64,000 bases of DNA from Pseudomonas marginalis. GTDB lineage: Bacteria > Pseudomonadota > Gammaproteobacteria > Pseudomonadales > Pseudomonadaceae. Positions within the stretch are counted from its first letter, which is position 1. Every line of letters begins with the position of its first letter. Position numbers and translations under genes: made by a program. Location of the stretch: assembly GCF_900105325.1 (NCBI RefSeq), contig NZ_FNSU01000003.1, positions 1,302,001-1,366,000 on the forward strand. Direction: 5' to 3'. The notes below the pieces were generated by a model. It saw only the letters and a list, made by a program, of their open reading frames with translations, was not told where the DNA came from and did not search any database. Below, one piece after another: positions 1 to 11,176 of this stretch.

Positions 1-771
1 CTGCTGGGCAAGCACGTGGCCGGGATCATGGTGTGCACCACCACCGGCGAAGCCGCATCGCTCAGCCGCCAGGAACAACTGGCCGTGCTGGATGCGGTAT
101 TGCAACAGGTGCCCGCCCACCGCGTGGTGATGGGCCTGGCGGGCAACAACCAGATTGAGCTGCTGCAATTCCAGGCCGAGATCCTCAAGCGCCCGCTGGC
201 GGGTTTGCTGGTGCCGGCGCCGAGTTACATTCGCCCTTCCCAGGCCGGCCTTGAAGCGTTCTTTCGCACGGTGGCCGATGCGTCCAGCGTGCCGATCATT
301 CTCTACGACATTCCCTACCGTACCGGCGTGACCTTCGAGCAGGCGACCTTGCTGAACATCGTCGCGCACCCGCAGATCGTGGCGATCAAGGACTGCGGCG
401 GCAACCTGGGCAATACCCTGGCGGTGTTGGCCAGCGGTGAGGCCGATGTGTTGTGTGGCGAGGACCTGCAGATCTTCAATGCGCTGTGCCTGGGTGCCAG
501 CGGTGCGATTGCCGCGTCGGCCCATGTGTGCACCGAACAGTTTGTGGCGCTGTGGCAACAGGTACGGGACAACCAGTTGGCTGAGGCGCGGGCGACGTTC
601 CTTGGCTTGGTGCCGTTGATCAGCACACTGTTCATGGAGCCCAACCCGGCGCCGGTGAAAGCCGCACTGGCGCTGGAGGGCTTGATCGACAGTGAGTTGC
701 GGGCGCCGATGCAGCGGGCAACCGAGGCGGTCATCGCAAAGCTGCAAAGGCTTTCACGCCAGGCCCAATAA
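1..771 (+). CDS. Dihydrodipicolinate synthase (DapA) family class I aldolase, 5' end missing
   Basis: The reading frame is open from base 1, so the true start lies upstream of the window; 256 C-terminal codons are visible. The family forms a Schiff base between a lysine and a keto acid and carries out aldol addition or cleavage. Visible signatures are the TTGE-type loop (TTTGE) near the left edge, the catalytic tyrosine in YDIPYRTG (about 300-330), and the Schiff-base lysine in AIKDCGG (about 380-400). The arginine after that tyrosine, which binds the substrate carboxylate in DapA, is present. Many pseudomonads carry DapA paralogues for sugar-acid or amino-acid catabolism, and no lysine gene is adjacent, so true DapA is not assured. 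The TAA stop coincides with the left edge of the repeat array that follows. Confidence 0.85.
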   Translation: MLGKHVAGIMVCTTTGEAASLSRQEQLAVLDAVLQQVPAHRVVMGLAGNNQIELLQFQAEILKRPLAGLLVPAPSYIRPSQAGLEAFFRTVADASSVPIILYDIPYRTGVTFEQATLLNIVAHPQIVAIKDCGGNLGNTLAVLASGEADVLCGEDLQIFNALCLGASGAIAASAHVCTEQFVALWQQVRDNQLAEARATFLGLVPLISTLFMEPNPAPVKAALALEGLIDSELRAPMQRATEAVIAKLQRLSRQAQ

Positions 772-2097
772 CCTGTGGCGAGCGGGCTTGCCCCGCGTTG
801 GGCTGCGAAGCAGACCCAAAACCAGGCGCTGCGGTTTACCTGACAGAACACAGGAAGCCTGATTGGGGCTGCTGCGCAGCCCGGCGCGGGGCAAGCCCGC
901 TCACCACAACAAGCCCGCTCACCACAATAAGCGTGCGCAGGCTCAACCAATAACGCATTCGAGAGTGCACCTCCACACCCCACGTGATCTGAGGACTACT
1001 CGTAACCTGTGGTGAGCGGGCTTGCCCCGCGTTGGGCTGCGAAGCAGACCCAAAACCAGGCGCTGCGGTTTACCTGACAGAACACAGGGAGCCTGATTGG
1101 GGCTGCTTCGCAGCCCAGCGCGGGGCAAGCCCGCTCACCACAATAAGCGTGCGCAGGCTCACCCAATAACGCATTCGAGAGTGCACCTCCACACCCCACG
1201 TGATCTGAGGACTACTCGTAACCTGTGGTGAGCAGGCTTGCCCCGCGTTGGGCTGCGCAGCAGACCCAAAACCAGGCGCTGCGGTTTACCTGACAGAACA
1301 CAGGCATCCTGATTGGGGCTGCTTCGCAGCCCAGCGCGGGGCAAGCCCGCTCACCACAGCAAGCCCGCTCACCCAAATAAGCTTGCGCAGGCTCACCCAA
1401 TAACCCATTCGAGAGTGCACCTCCACACCCCACGTGATCTGAGGACTACTCGTAACCTGTGGTGAGCAGGCTTGCCCCGCGTTGGGCTGCGAAGCAGACC
1501 CAAAACCAGGCGCTGCGGTTTACCTGACAGAACACAGGCATCCTGATTGGGGCTGCTTCGCAGCCCAGCGCGGGGCAAGCCCGCTCACCACAGCAAGCCC
1601 GCTCACCAAAATAAGCTTGCGCAGGCTCACCCGATAACCCATTCGAGATTGCACCTCCACACCCCACGTGATCTGAGGACTACTCGTAACCTGTGGTGAG
1701 CGGGCTTGCCCCGCGTTGGGCTGCGAAGCAGACCCAAAACCAGGCGCTGCGGTTTACCTGACAGAACACAGAGATCCTGATTGGGGCTGCTGCGCAGCCC
1801 GGCGCGGGGCAAGCCCGCTCACCACAGCAAGCACGCTCACCACAATAAGCTTGCGCAGGCTCACCCGATAACCCATTCGAGATTGCACCTCCACGCCCCA
1901 CGTGATCTGAGGACTACTCCTAACCTGTGGCGAGCGGGCTTGCCCCGCGTTGGGCTGCGAAGCAGACCCAAAACCAGGCGCTGCGGTTTACCTGACAGAA
2001 CACAGAGATTCTGATTGGGGCTGCTGCGCAGCCCGGCGCGGGGCAAGCCCGCTCACCACAGCAAGCCCGCTCACCACAATAAGCCCGCTCACCACAG
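771..2097. repeat. Tandem REPIN array 1, six units, period 234 bp
   Basis: Six copies of a unit begin at 771, 1005, 1221, 1455, 1689 and 1923, at spacings 234, 216, 234, 234 and 234. Each unit has a roughly 135-nt imperfect palindrome whose outer arms read TGTGGTGAGCGGGCTTGCCC and its complement, followed by about 96 nt of near-identical spacer. The short 216-bp unit lacks one copy of an 18-bp sub-repeat (acaacaagcccgctcacc). The last unit ends in extra copies of that sub-repeat. The array fills the whole gap between two convergent genes. It resembles the REP doublets (REPINs) of P. fluorescens, which are mobilised by RAYT transposases; no RAYT gene lies in the window. Small open frames inside it are by-products of repetition. 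Confidence 0.95.
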
Positions 2098-2109
2098 AAG
2101 CTCAGGGCA

Positions 2110-2802
2110 TCAGGAAATCTGCCCCCCCACCTGCCGGGCGGTATGCAACCGGTGCAACGTGATCTCGCGCACCGCCTGCTTGCTCAGTTCGATATGCCGC
2201 TGCAGCAGGTGCTGCGCCTGGTCAGCCTGGCGTTGCACGATGGCCGAGAGCAGTTGCCCATGCTCTTCGTACGTCGCCGCAATGCGGGGCGCCTGGGTAA
2301 AGTCGAGCCGCCGGATGATGCGGATCTGCTCGGTGATGGCGTAGTGCATGCGCGCCATTTCACGGTTGCCGGTGGCTTCCACCAACGCGCAATGAAAACG
2401 CTCATCCAGCGCCGATACGGCCTGGGCGTCCTCCAGGCGCTCGTCCTCCTGCACCTGCCAGGTGGCCTGCAACGCTTGCAGCATCGGGTTCGGTTCGTCC
2501 ATCGCACATAACCGGCCGACAGCCGCCAGTTCCAATACGATGCGCACGTCGTAGAGCTCTTCGAAGTAGGCGAAATCGAACGGTTTCACCTGCCAGCCGC
2601 TGCGAAAATACACCTCGAGATACCCTTCCCGTTCCAAGCGATACAGCGCCTGACGCACCGGCGTGCGGCTGGCGTGCATGCGTTCGGCCACCTCGCCTTC
2701 GCTGAAACGATCGCCCGGCAGCAGTCGGAAGTCGAAAATATCCGCCTTGAGCTGTGCGTAGATCTGCTCGGCCAGGCTGTCGGGGCGTGTCTTGGCCCCC
2801 AT
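2110..2802 (-). CDS. GntR-family transcriptional regulator, FCD (FadR-like) subgroup
   Basis: This 230-residue protein has an N-terminal winged helix (about 10-75) with the GntR signature SEGEVAERMHASRTPVRQAL, then a helical FCD effector domain (about 85-215) with the expected metal/ligand residues (D..R.. and H in ERFHCALVEATGN). I chose the ATG at 2802, two bases after the stop of the allophanate hydrolase gene, because the longer upstream frame only reads through that gene. The tight spacing makes a two-gene operon, and the regulator probably controls it. The ligand is unknown. The stop lies about 12 bp from REPIN array 1. Confidence 0.88.
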   Translation of the reverse strand: MGAKTRPDSLAEQIYAQLKADIFDFRLLPGDRFSEGEVAERMHASRTPVRQALYRLEREGYLEVYFRSGWQVKPFDFAYFEELYDVRIVLELAAVGRLCAMDEPNPMLQALQATWQVQEDERLEDAQAVSALDERFHCALVEATGNREMARMHYAITEQIRIIRRLDFTQAPRIAATYEEHGQLLSAIVQRQADQAQHLLQRHIELSKQAVREITLHRLHTARQVGGQIS

Positions 2803-2804
2803 GC

Positions 2805-4601
2805 TTAACCGCGACTCGCAATAAAGGCGCGCCAGCCACCGAACTCGGTGATGTCGAGGGCGTCGGCCAGGGCCCAGGGCTCGCAGATGAAGCCTTTGAC
2901 GCTGCGCCCATCGGCCAGCAGCAGGTTGCCGATCCCCAGCGGCGCGGGGATCTCGGCGACGAACTCGCCAAAGCGTGCGAGGGGCATGTCCCACAGCTCG
3001 ACGATGATCGCCCGACCGCTGTCCGCCTTGGCCAGCCCGGGCTTGGGCGGCACCGTGCCCGGCAGCGCGTACAGGCGGTAGGTGTCGGCCGTCAGGGTTT
3101 GCTCCACCAGCACCGCGTTGCGCGTCGTCAGCTGGACGTTCAGCGGCATGCCGGTGAGGTGCGCGCCCACCACCGCCACGCGCACGCAGCCGGGGGCTTG
3201 GGCGGGTGCGGACGGTGCCGGCAGATAGCGCTGGGTGGCACCTAAAGGCAGCTCCAGGCTGGATTGCCAGCGCTTGCCCAGGTGCGCCAGCGCCGTGTCA
3301 TGCCAGGCCGGTGCGAGCAAGGTAATGCCGCTGGGCAAGCCATCGGCGCGGATACCGGCCGGCAGCGCCAGGGCCGAGAGGTCGGCCAGGTTGGTGAAGT
3401 TGGTGTAGTAGCCGAACTGCGAGTTGTAGCGCACCGGCTCCTCCGCCATCTCGGCCATGGTGCGCAGGGTTGGCGAAGTCGGCACCAGCAAGGCATCGAA
3501 ACCGGCCAGGCTGTCATTGATGCGGCGGCTCAGTTCGGCCCGCAGGTATTCGGCTTTGTAGGCGTCGCAGGCGCTGTACTGGCGGCCATTTTCGACAATG
3601 CCGCGCACCACCGGGTTGATTGCCTCGGGCTGGTTTTCGAGCATGCTTTCCAGGGCCACGGTGCGTTCGGCAACCCAAGGGCCGAAGTACAGCTGGTCCG
3701 CCAGTTCCTTGAACGCAGTGAAATCCACCGGGGTGATCACCGCGCCCAGCGCCTTGAAGTGTTCGACCGCGTGTTCGAACACGGCCTGGTTCTGGGTATC
3801 GCCGAAAAACTCCAGGGCCGCCGGGATGGCCAGCTTGATCGAAGCGCCCACCGCCACTGGCGCCGTGTTGGGGTTGGCGCGGGAATAGGCGTCGCTGGCG
3901 TCGTATCCCGCCGCAACGTGCGCCACGGTCTCGGCATCTTCCACGGTCAACGCAAACACCGAGACGCAATCCACCGTGCGGCAAGCCGGTACCAGGCCGG
4001 TATTGGACAAACGCCCCTTGGTCGGCTTCAAACCGACGATATTGTTGAACCCCGCCGGTACACGCCCGGAGCCCGCCGTGTCGGTGCCCAGGGAAAACGC
4101 CACCAGCCCACGGGCGACCACCGACGCAGAACCGGAGCTGGAGCCGCCGCTGACGTAATCGCCATTGAAACTGTTGCCCACCGCGCCATACGGCGAGCGG
4201 GTGCCCACCAGGCCGGTGGCGAACTGATCGAGGTTGGTCTTGCCCATCAGGATTGCGCCGGCGGCGCGCAGCTTCTGCACGACCGAGGCATCCTGCGTCG
4301 CGCGGTAGGCAAATTCGGGGCAGGCGGCAGTGGTGTACCAGCCGGCCGCATCGATGTTGTCCTTGATCGCAAACGGCACGCCATACAACGGCAGCTGGGT
4401 CATATCGCCGCCCAGGGCTGCCAGCCGTTCGCTCAACTGTGCCAACTGCTCGGCCAATGACGACGGCTGGGCGCGGGCGATCCAGGCGCTGTCCTCGGCG
4501 GGGTATTGCGCGGCCAGGGTGAGCAAAATGTCCGGCGTGATCGTGCCGCTGCGGTAAGCAGCCTGCCATTCACCGAGGGTCCAGCCAACAACGTTGTGCA
4601 T
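2805..4601 (-). CDS. atzF: Allophanate hydrolase (AtzF type)
   Basis: Allophanate hydrolase converts allophanate (urea-1-carboxylate) to ammonia and CO2 in the cytoplasm. The 598-residue protein has an N-terminal amidase-signature domain (about 1-450) with the catalytic lysine in AIKDNIDAAG (about 76), the serine-rich GGSSSGSA loop (about 152) and GTDTAGSGRVPAG, followed by a roughly 120-residue C-terminal domain as in AtzF. Length matches the family (about 600). The start at 4601 (MHNVVGWTLG) has GGAG eight bases upstream; an ATG at 4613 is the alternative. No urea carboxylase or cyanuric-acid gene is nearby, so it is an orphan here, co-transcribed with the GntR regulator. Its allophanate source must be encoded elsewhere. 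Confidence 0.9.
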   Translation of the reverse strand: MHNVVGWTLGEWQAAYRSGTITPDILLTLAAQYPAEDSAWIARAQPSSLAEQLAQLSERLAALGGDMTQLPLYGVPFAIKDNIDAAGWYTTAACPEFAYRATQDASVVQKLRAAGAILMGKTNLDQFATGLVGTRSPYGAVGNSFNGDYVSGGSSSGSASVVARGLVAFSLGTDTAGSGRVPAGFNNIVGLKPTKGRLSNTGLVPACRTVDCVSVFALTVEDAETVAHVAAGYDASDAYSRANPNTAPVAVGASIKLAIPAALEFFGDTQNQAVFEHAVEHFKALGAVITPVDFTAFKELADQLYFGPWVAERTVALESMLENQPEAINPVVRGIVENGRQYSACDAYKAEYLRAELSRRINDSLAGFDALLVPTSPTLRTMAEMAEEPVRYNSQFGYYTNFTNLADLSALALPAGIRADGLPSGITLLAPAWHDTALAHLGKRWQSSLELPLGATQRYLPAPSAPAQAPGCVRVAVVGAHLTGMPLNVQLTTRNAVLVEQTLTADTYRLYALPGTVPPKPGLAKADSGRAIIVELWDMPLARFGEFVAEIPAPLGIGNLLLADGRSVKGFICEPWALADALDITEFGGWRAFIASRG

Positions 4602-4618
4602 GGGAAACTCCATCTTGT

Positions 4619-4632
4619 ATCCAAGTTTGGAT
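4619..4632. promoter_or_regulatory. Palindromic operator candidate upstream of the atzF-gntR operon
   Basis: ATCCAA-GT-TTGGAT is a perfect inverted repeat ending 18 bp upstream of the preferred atzF start. The overlapping CTTG-TATC-CAAG is a second small dyad on the left. The position is right for repression by the GntR protein encoded at the end of the operon. That assignment is inference. Confidence 0.45.
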
Positions 4633-4847
4633 TTATCTAAAGCAAAGCCCACGCCAGGTCACTCTGCCAATGAATACAAGGGTATCGCCGCAAAACATGC
4701 GCGTAGATGGCGCACCCGGGCATCGCCCATGCGCCAAAAAAAGTCATTCAATCGACCCCTCGGTTGCGACCGACCCAATACCGACCTACTGTTCCAGACC
4801 ATGCTCTGCGATTTGCTGTCCCCCACCCTAAGCCCCCAGGTGACGAC

Positions 4848-6220
<1,373 letters not shown>

Positions 6221-6224
<4 letters not shown>

Positions 6225-7387
6225 GCCAGCCCGATAAAAGCGCGTTTGCCACCCGTGTGATCCACGCCGGGCAGTCACCTGACCCGACCACGGGCGCGCT
6301 GATGCCGCCGATCTACGCCAACTCCACCTACCTGCAAGACAGCCCCGGCGTACACAAGGGCTTCGACTACGGCCGCTCCCACAACCCCACGCGGTTTGCC
6401 CTGGAGCGCTGCGTGGCCGACCTCGAGGGCGGCAGCCAGGCGTTTGCCTTCGCGTCCGGGCTGGCGGCGATCTCCACGGTGCTGGAGTTGCTGGATGCCG
6501 GCGCCCATATCGTGTCCGGCAACGACCTCTACGGCGGCACCTTCCGCCTGTTCGACAAGGTGCGCCAGCGCAGTGCCGGGCACCGTTTCAGCTTTGTCGA
6601 CCTGAGTGATGTGGCGGCGTTCGAAGCGTCCCTGCAGGACGACACGCGCATGGTCTGGGTCGAAACCCCAAGCAACCCGCTGCTGAGCCTCACCGACCTC
6701 GCCGCCATCGCCCGTATCTGTCGCAGCCGCGGCATTCTCTGCGTGGCCGACAACACCTTCGCCAGCCCGTGGATCCAGCGCCCGCTGGAGTTGGGTTTCG
6801 ACATCGTGGTGCACTCCAGCACCAAGTACCTCAATGGTCACTCCGATGTGATCGGCGGCATCGCCATCGTCGGCGACAACCCCGAACTGGCCGAGCGCGT
6901 GGGCTTTTTGCAAAACTCGGTTGGCGCCATCGCCGGCCCGTTCGATGCCTTCCTCACCCTGCGCGGTGTGAAAACCCTGGCCCTGCGCATGGAGCGCCAT
7001 TGCAGCAACGCCCTCGACCTGGCCACCTGGCTGGAACGGCAACCGCAGGTATCCCGGGTCTACTACCCAGGCCTAGCGTCCCACCCGCAGCACGAACTGG
7101 CACGCAGGCAAATGCGCGGGTTTGGCGGGATGATTTCAGTCGACTTGAACAGCGACCTGGCCGGCGCCACGCGCTTCCTGGAGAACGTCAAGCTCTTCGC
7201 CCTGGCCGAGAGCCTGGGCGGCGTGGAAAGCCTGATCGAACACCCGGCGATCATGACCCACGCCAGCATCCCGGCGGCGACCCGCGCGCAGTTGGGGATT
7301 GGCGACGGGCTGGTACGGTTGTCGGTGGGGGTTGAGGACGTGGAGGATCTACGGGCGGACCTGGCGCAAGCCTTGGCCCGTATATAA
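6221..7387 (+). CDS. Cystathionine gamma-lyase (trans-sulfuration PLP enzyme)
   Basis: This is a 388-residue member of the Cys/Met-metabolism PLP family (fold type I). The Schiff-base lysine lies in HSSTKYLNGHSD (about 201), and the PLP-phosphate tyrosine/arginine motif is in YGRSHNPTRFALE. Together with the upstream beta-synthase it would turn cystathionine into cysteine, 2-oxobutyrate and ammonia. The ATG overlaps the upstream stop by four bases and GGAGAT precedes it. Cystathionine gamma-synthase and methionine gamma-lyase share the fold, so the exact reaction rests on the operon context, which strongly favours the reverse trans-sulfuration enzyme. Confidence 0.88.
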
Positions 7388-7411
7388 ATCCCCCAGGCAA
7401 CAGGGATCAAC

Positions 7412-7439
7412 TGTGGGAGGGGGCTTGCCCCCTCCCACA
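7412..7439. terminator. Single REP palindrome acting as likely bidirectional terminator
   Basis: TGTGGGAGGGGGC and its exact complement flank a two-base TT loop (13-bp perfect arms). It lies between the convergent gamma-lyase and OsmC-YcaO genes. It belongs to the same REP family as array 2 (30171-31640), but here as one simple hairpin. Confidence 0.75.
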
Positions 7440-7450
7440 TTGGGTACGCG

Positions 7451-9649
7451 TCACCCCTGGACGATGTTGGCACGCGCCGAATGCAGCTTCTTGTAGCTCT
7501 CGATCAAGCGCAAATGCCGGTCCAGCCCTTCCAGCTTCATGCTGGTCGGTGTCAGCCCATGGAAACGCACACTGCCGTTGACCGAGCCGATCACCGCATC
7601 CATCCGCTCATTGCCGAACATGCGGCGGAAGTTGGCTTCGTAGTCCGCCAGTTCCAGGTCGTCGTCCAGCTCCATCTCCAGCACCGCATTCATCGCCTGG
7701 TAGAACAGGCCACGCTCGGCGGTGTTGTCGTTGTACTGCAGGAACATCTCCACGCACTCCTTGGCCTCCTCGTACTGCTGCAAGGCGAGGAAGATCAGCA
7801 GCTTCAATTCGAGGATGGTCAGTTGGCCCCAGGCCGTGTTGTCGTCAAACTCGATGCCGATCAGGGTGGTGATGTCGGTGTAGTCGTCCAGCTCGCTTTC
7901 GATCAGGCGCTCGACCAACCCCTGCAATTCCGCTTCGTCCAGGCGGTGCAGATTGAGGATGTCCTCGCGGAAAAACAGCGCCTTGTTGGTGTTGTCCCAG
8001 ATCAGGTCGTCCACCGGGTAGATTTCCGAGTAGTCCGGCACCAGGATGCGGCAGGCGGTTGCGCCGAGGTGTTCGTACACCGCCATATAGGCTTCCTTGC
8101 CCATGCCTTCGAGGATGCCGAACAAGGTCGCGGCCTCTTGGGCGTTGGAGTCTTCACCTTCGCCTGAGAAGTCCCACTCGACAAATTCGTAGTCCGATTG
8201 GGCGCTGAAGAAGCGCCACGACACCACACCGCTGGAGTCGATAAAGTGCTCGACGAAGTTGTTCGGCTCGGTCACCGCCTGGCCTTCGAAGGTCGGCTGC
8301 GGCAGGTCGTTCAAGCCTTCGAAGCTGCGGCCTTGCAGCAGTTCGGTGAGGCTGCGTTCCAGCGCCACTTCCAGGCTCGGGTGGGCACCGAACGAGGCGA
8401 ACACGCCGCCGGTGCGCGGGTTCATCAAGGTCACGCACATCACCGGGAATTCGCCGCCCAGGGACGCGTCCTTGACCAGCACCGGGAAGCCCTGGGCTTC
8501 CAGGCCTGCAATACCCGCCAGGATGCTCGGGTACTTCGCGAGCACGTCAGCCGGCACGTCCGGCAGGGCAAATTCGCCCTCGATGATTTCGCGCTTCACT
8601 GCCCGCTCGAAAATCTCCGACAGGCACTGCACCTGGGCCTCGGCCAGGGTGTTGCCCGCGCTCATGCCGTTGCTGAGGTAGAGGTTCTCGATCAGATTGG
8701 ACGGGAAATACACCACCTCGCCATCCGACTGGCGCACGAACGGCAGCGAAACGATGCCGCGCGCTTCATTGCCGGAGTTGGTGTCGAACAGGTGCGAACC
8801 GCGCAGCTCGCCGTCGCGGTTGTAGACCTTCAGGCAGTAGGCGTCGAGGATTTCCCCGGGCAGCTCGTCATTCGGGCCCGGCTGGAACCAGCGTTCGTCC
8901 GGGTAATGCACGAACGGCGCATTGGCCAGTTCCTCACCCCAGAATTGGTCGTTGTAGAAGAAGTTGCAGTTGAGCCGCTCGATGAACTCGCCCAACGCCG
9001 ACGCCAGGGCGCCCTCCTTGGTCGCGCCCTTGCCGTTGGTAAAGCACATCGGTGAATGGGCGTCGCGGATATGCAGCGACCACACGTTCGGCACGATATT
9101 GCGCCATGAGGCGATCTCGATCTTCATGCCCAGGCCGGCAAGGATCCCGGACATGTTGGCGATGGTCTGCTCCAGCGGCAGGTCCTTGCCAGCGATATAA
9201 GTGCCCGCCTCGCTGCCCGCGCTCGGCATCAACAGGGCCTGGGCATCGGCGTCGAGGTTGTCCACTTCTTCGATCACGAACTCCGGCCCGGCCTGCACCA
9301 CTTTCTTCACGGTGCAACGGTCGATGGAGCGCAGGATGCCCTGGCGGTCCTTATCGGAAATATCGGCCGGCAACTCCACCTGGATCTTGAAGATCTGGTT
9401 ATAGCGGTTTTCCGGATCGACAATATTGTTCTGCGACAGGCGAATATTGTCCGTGGGGATGTTGCGCGTGCTGCAGTACAACTTGACGAAGTACGCCGCA
9501 CACAACGCCGACGAAGCCAGGAAGTAATCGAACGGCCCCGGTGCCGAGCCATCGCCTTTATAGCGAATAGGCTGGTCGGCAATCACCGTGAAGTCATCGA
9601 ACTTGGCTTCAAGCCGGAGGTTGTCGAGAAAGTTGACCTTGATTTCCAT
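7451..9649 (-). CDS. OsmC domain-YcaO domain fusion protein
   Basis: The 732-residue protein joins an N-terminal OsmC/Ohr-like domain (about 1-135, including the FLASSALCAAYFVKLYC helix with its cysteine) to a full YcaO domain (about 180-560). The YcaO part shows the ATP/Mg-binding glutamates typical of the family (KEGALASALGEFIERLNC, AEAQVQCLSEIFERAVK). A C-terminal helical region completes it, as in E. coli YcaO. YcaO enzymes activate amide backbones with ATP; E. coli YcaO has been linked to RimO-dependent methylthiolation of ribosomal protein S12. OsmC proteins reduce peroxides through paired cysteines. I start at 9649 (MEIKVNFLDN) because the longer frame adds an unlikely leader. No peptide precursor gene is visible nearby, which argues against a RiPP role. 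Confidence 0.85.
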   Translation of the reverse strand: MEIKVNFLDNLRLEAKFDDFTVIADQPIRYKGDGSAPGPFDYFLASSALCAAYFVKLYCSTRNIPTDNIRLSQNNIVDPENRYNQIFKIQVELPADISDKDRQGILRSIDRCTVKKVVQAGPEFVIEEVDNLDADAQALLMPSAGSEAGTYIAGKDLPLEQTIANMSGILAGLGMKIEIASWRNIVPNVWSLHIRDAHSPMCFTNGKGATKEGALASALGEFIERLNCNFFYNDQFWGEELANAPFVHYPDERWFQPGPNDELPGEILDAYCLKVYNRDGELRGSHLFDTNSGNEARGIVSLPFVRQSDGEVVYFPSNLIENLYLSNGMSAGNTLAEAQVQCLSEIFERAVKREIIEGEFALPDVPADVLAKYPSILAGIAGLEAQGFPVLVKDASLGGEFPVMCVTLMNPRTGGVFASFGAHPSLEVALERSLTELLQGRSFEGLNDLPQPTFEGQAVTEPNNFVEHFIDSSGVVSWRFFSAQSDYEFVEWDFSGEGEDSNAQEAATLFGILEGMGKEAYMAVYEHLGATACRILVPDYSEIYPVDDLIWDNTNKALFFREDILNLHRLDEAELQGLVERLIESELDDYTDITTLIGIEFDDNTAWGQLTILELKLLIFLALQQYEEAKECVEMFLQYNDNTAERGLFYQAMNAVLEMELDDDLELADYEANFRRMFGNERMDAVIGSVNGSVRFHGLTPTSMKLEGLDRHLRLIESYKKLHSARANIVQG

Positions 9650-9915
9650 GGGGGCACACCAGAATAACGGGCTAAACAAAAATGGCCGCCATTATGAGGT
9701 TTTTCATCGGGAAGTTTCAGGCTTTTCAATCATGCGGGGTGATGGATAGCGGTTCTACCGGCGCGATTCCCCTACGGATGTGCTGAATAACAAGTGAATA
9801 TTTCATGAATCAATGCCCCGCAAATTTTATCTCATAGCATTTGAAAAGCTGCTGGAACGGTGCCAGCATGGCCATGTGACACTATTTGATTTCAGCGCTT
9901 CAGGTGAGGGTCAAT

Positions 9916-11070
9916 ATGGAATATCAACTCCCTGCGACAAAGGCGATGAGATGGCTGACGAATGCAGACGCACCGTATGACACGCGCATACGCAGCGAAC
10001 TTATAGCCGGGCCTTTTTCTTCCAAGGGGGTGCTCTGGGTCGGTTGGTTTAACAGCCTGGTGATATGCACAGTCGCGGTTACACTGCACCCGAGCCAATT
10101 CTTCATTGCCTGGCTCATCATTGATTCGATGATCTGGGTCTCACGGTTAGCACTGCTGTATTGGATCAATAAATACGGCGGCCAAAAATATCCTTATGTC
10201 ATTGATCTATCGTTATTACTGGGCCTGGTCTGGGCGGCGGAGCTGGGCCTGGGTACCGCTGGTTGCCTGATCAGCGGCGATGCGATTCTTCAAGTTCTCG
10301 GGTGCACCTCAATGGTGAGCGTGAATGCCGCGATCGCCATGCGTAATCAAGGTGTACCGCGCTATGCATTTACTCAAATATTGCTGACGGATGTGCCCAT
10401 GAAGCTCGCCACCTTGTTTCAGCCGGAACCGCTGCTGAGGATATTCCTGCTCCAGGCCCCGCTGTACTTGACGGGCATGTGGCTACTGCTCAACACGTTG
10501 AACGATAACCTGGTGCGCGCGTTACTGGCCGAGGCCAAAAACGAAATCCGCGCGACCCATGACCCCCTCACCGGCCTGTACAACCGTATGGGGATACTCG
10601 AACTGATTGAAAACACCCTGGCCCGCAGCCGGCATGCCGATAAACACTTTGCGGTGCTCTATATAGATCTGGATGGTTTCAAGAGCATCAACGATAACCA
10701 CGGACATGCCGAAGGTGACAAGGCGTTAGCCGAATTTGGTGCAACACTTAAATCGATTGTCAGGCTAAATCAGGATTGCGCCGGCCGCTTGGGTGGAGAC
10801 GAATTTATTCTGCTGATGAATAATTCCGGCATGACCTCTGCCACCCTGGCAGCGCAACGAATTATAGAAACATTGCGACAGGCCTCTGAGCGTTGCGCTC
10901 TTCCCTATGCCTTGCAAGCCAGCATCGGCATTGCCCTCTTTGAAGGCGCCGACAGTACGTCACATACCTGCGCACAAACAGTGATTGCCCATGCGGATGG
11001 TGCGTTATATGAAGCCAAGCGCGCAGGCAAAAACTGTTTTCGTATCGCACCAGGACAATTCGCCACTTAG
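9916..11070 (+). CDS. Membrane-bound diguanylate cyclase (GGDEF)
   Basis: This 384-residue protein should make cyclic di-GMP from two GTP. Roughly five or six hydrophobic segments fill residues 35-205, so the sensor part is membrane-embedded, without a recognised ligand domain. The GGDEF domain (about 215-380) has the intact active site RLGGDEFILLM and the upstream DPLTGLYNR and DLDGFKSIND motifs. The RxxD inhibitory site is absent (LNQD at that position), so product inhibition may be weak. I use the ATG at 9916, which has AGGTGAGGG upstream. Codon use is less GC-rich than neighbours. It stands alone, followed in the same direction by an Aer-like receptor gene. Confidence 0.9.
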   Translation: MEYQLPATKAMRWLTNADAPYDTRIRSELIAGPFSSKGVLWVGWFNSLVICTVAVTLHPSQFFIAWLIIDSMIWVSRLALLYWINKYGGQKYPYVIDLSLLLGLVWAAELGLGTAGCLISGDAILQVLGCTSMVSVNAAIAMRNQGVPRYAFTQILLTDVPMKLATLFQPEPLLRIFLLQAPLYLTGMWLLLNTLNDNLVRALLAEAKNEIRATHDPLTGLYNRMGILELIENTLARSRHADKHFAVLYIDLDGFKSINDNHGHAEGDKALAEFGATLKSIVRLNQDCAGRLGGDEFILLMNNSGMTSATLAAQRIIETLRQASERCALPYALQASIGIALFEGADSTSHTCAQTVIAHADGALYEAKRAGKNCFRIAPGQFAT

Positions 11071-11176
11071 GCCCTCCTGAACGCCATTCGTCACGTCCCG
11101 GTTTATATCAAACAATCGCCATCAACTTATTCCGTGTGATGCCGATGAACTTATGGCAATTCAGGGAGTAGTCGGA

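Noticed and set aside
943..2046. Repeated 61-73-codon frames in array 1
   Set aside because: Each is the same translation of the REPIN and spacer, out of step with any start signal.
771..2097. CRISPR-like array
   Set aside because: Units are 234 bp, palindromic REPINs with conserved spacers. There are no 20-40-bp direct repeats with unique spacers and no cas genes.
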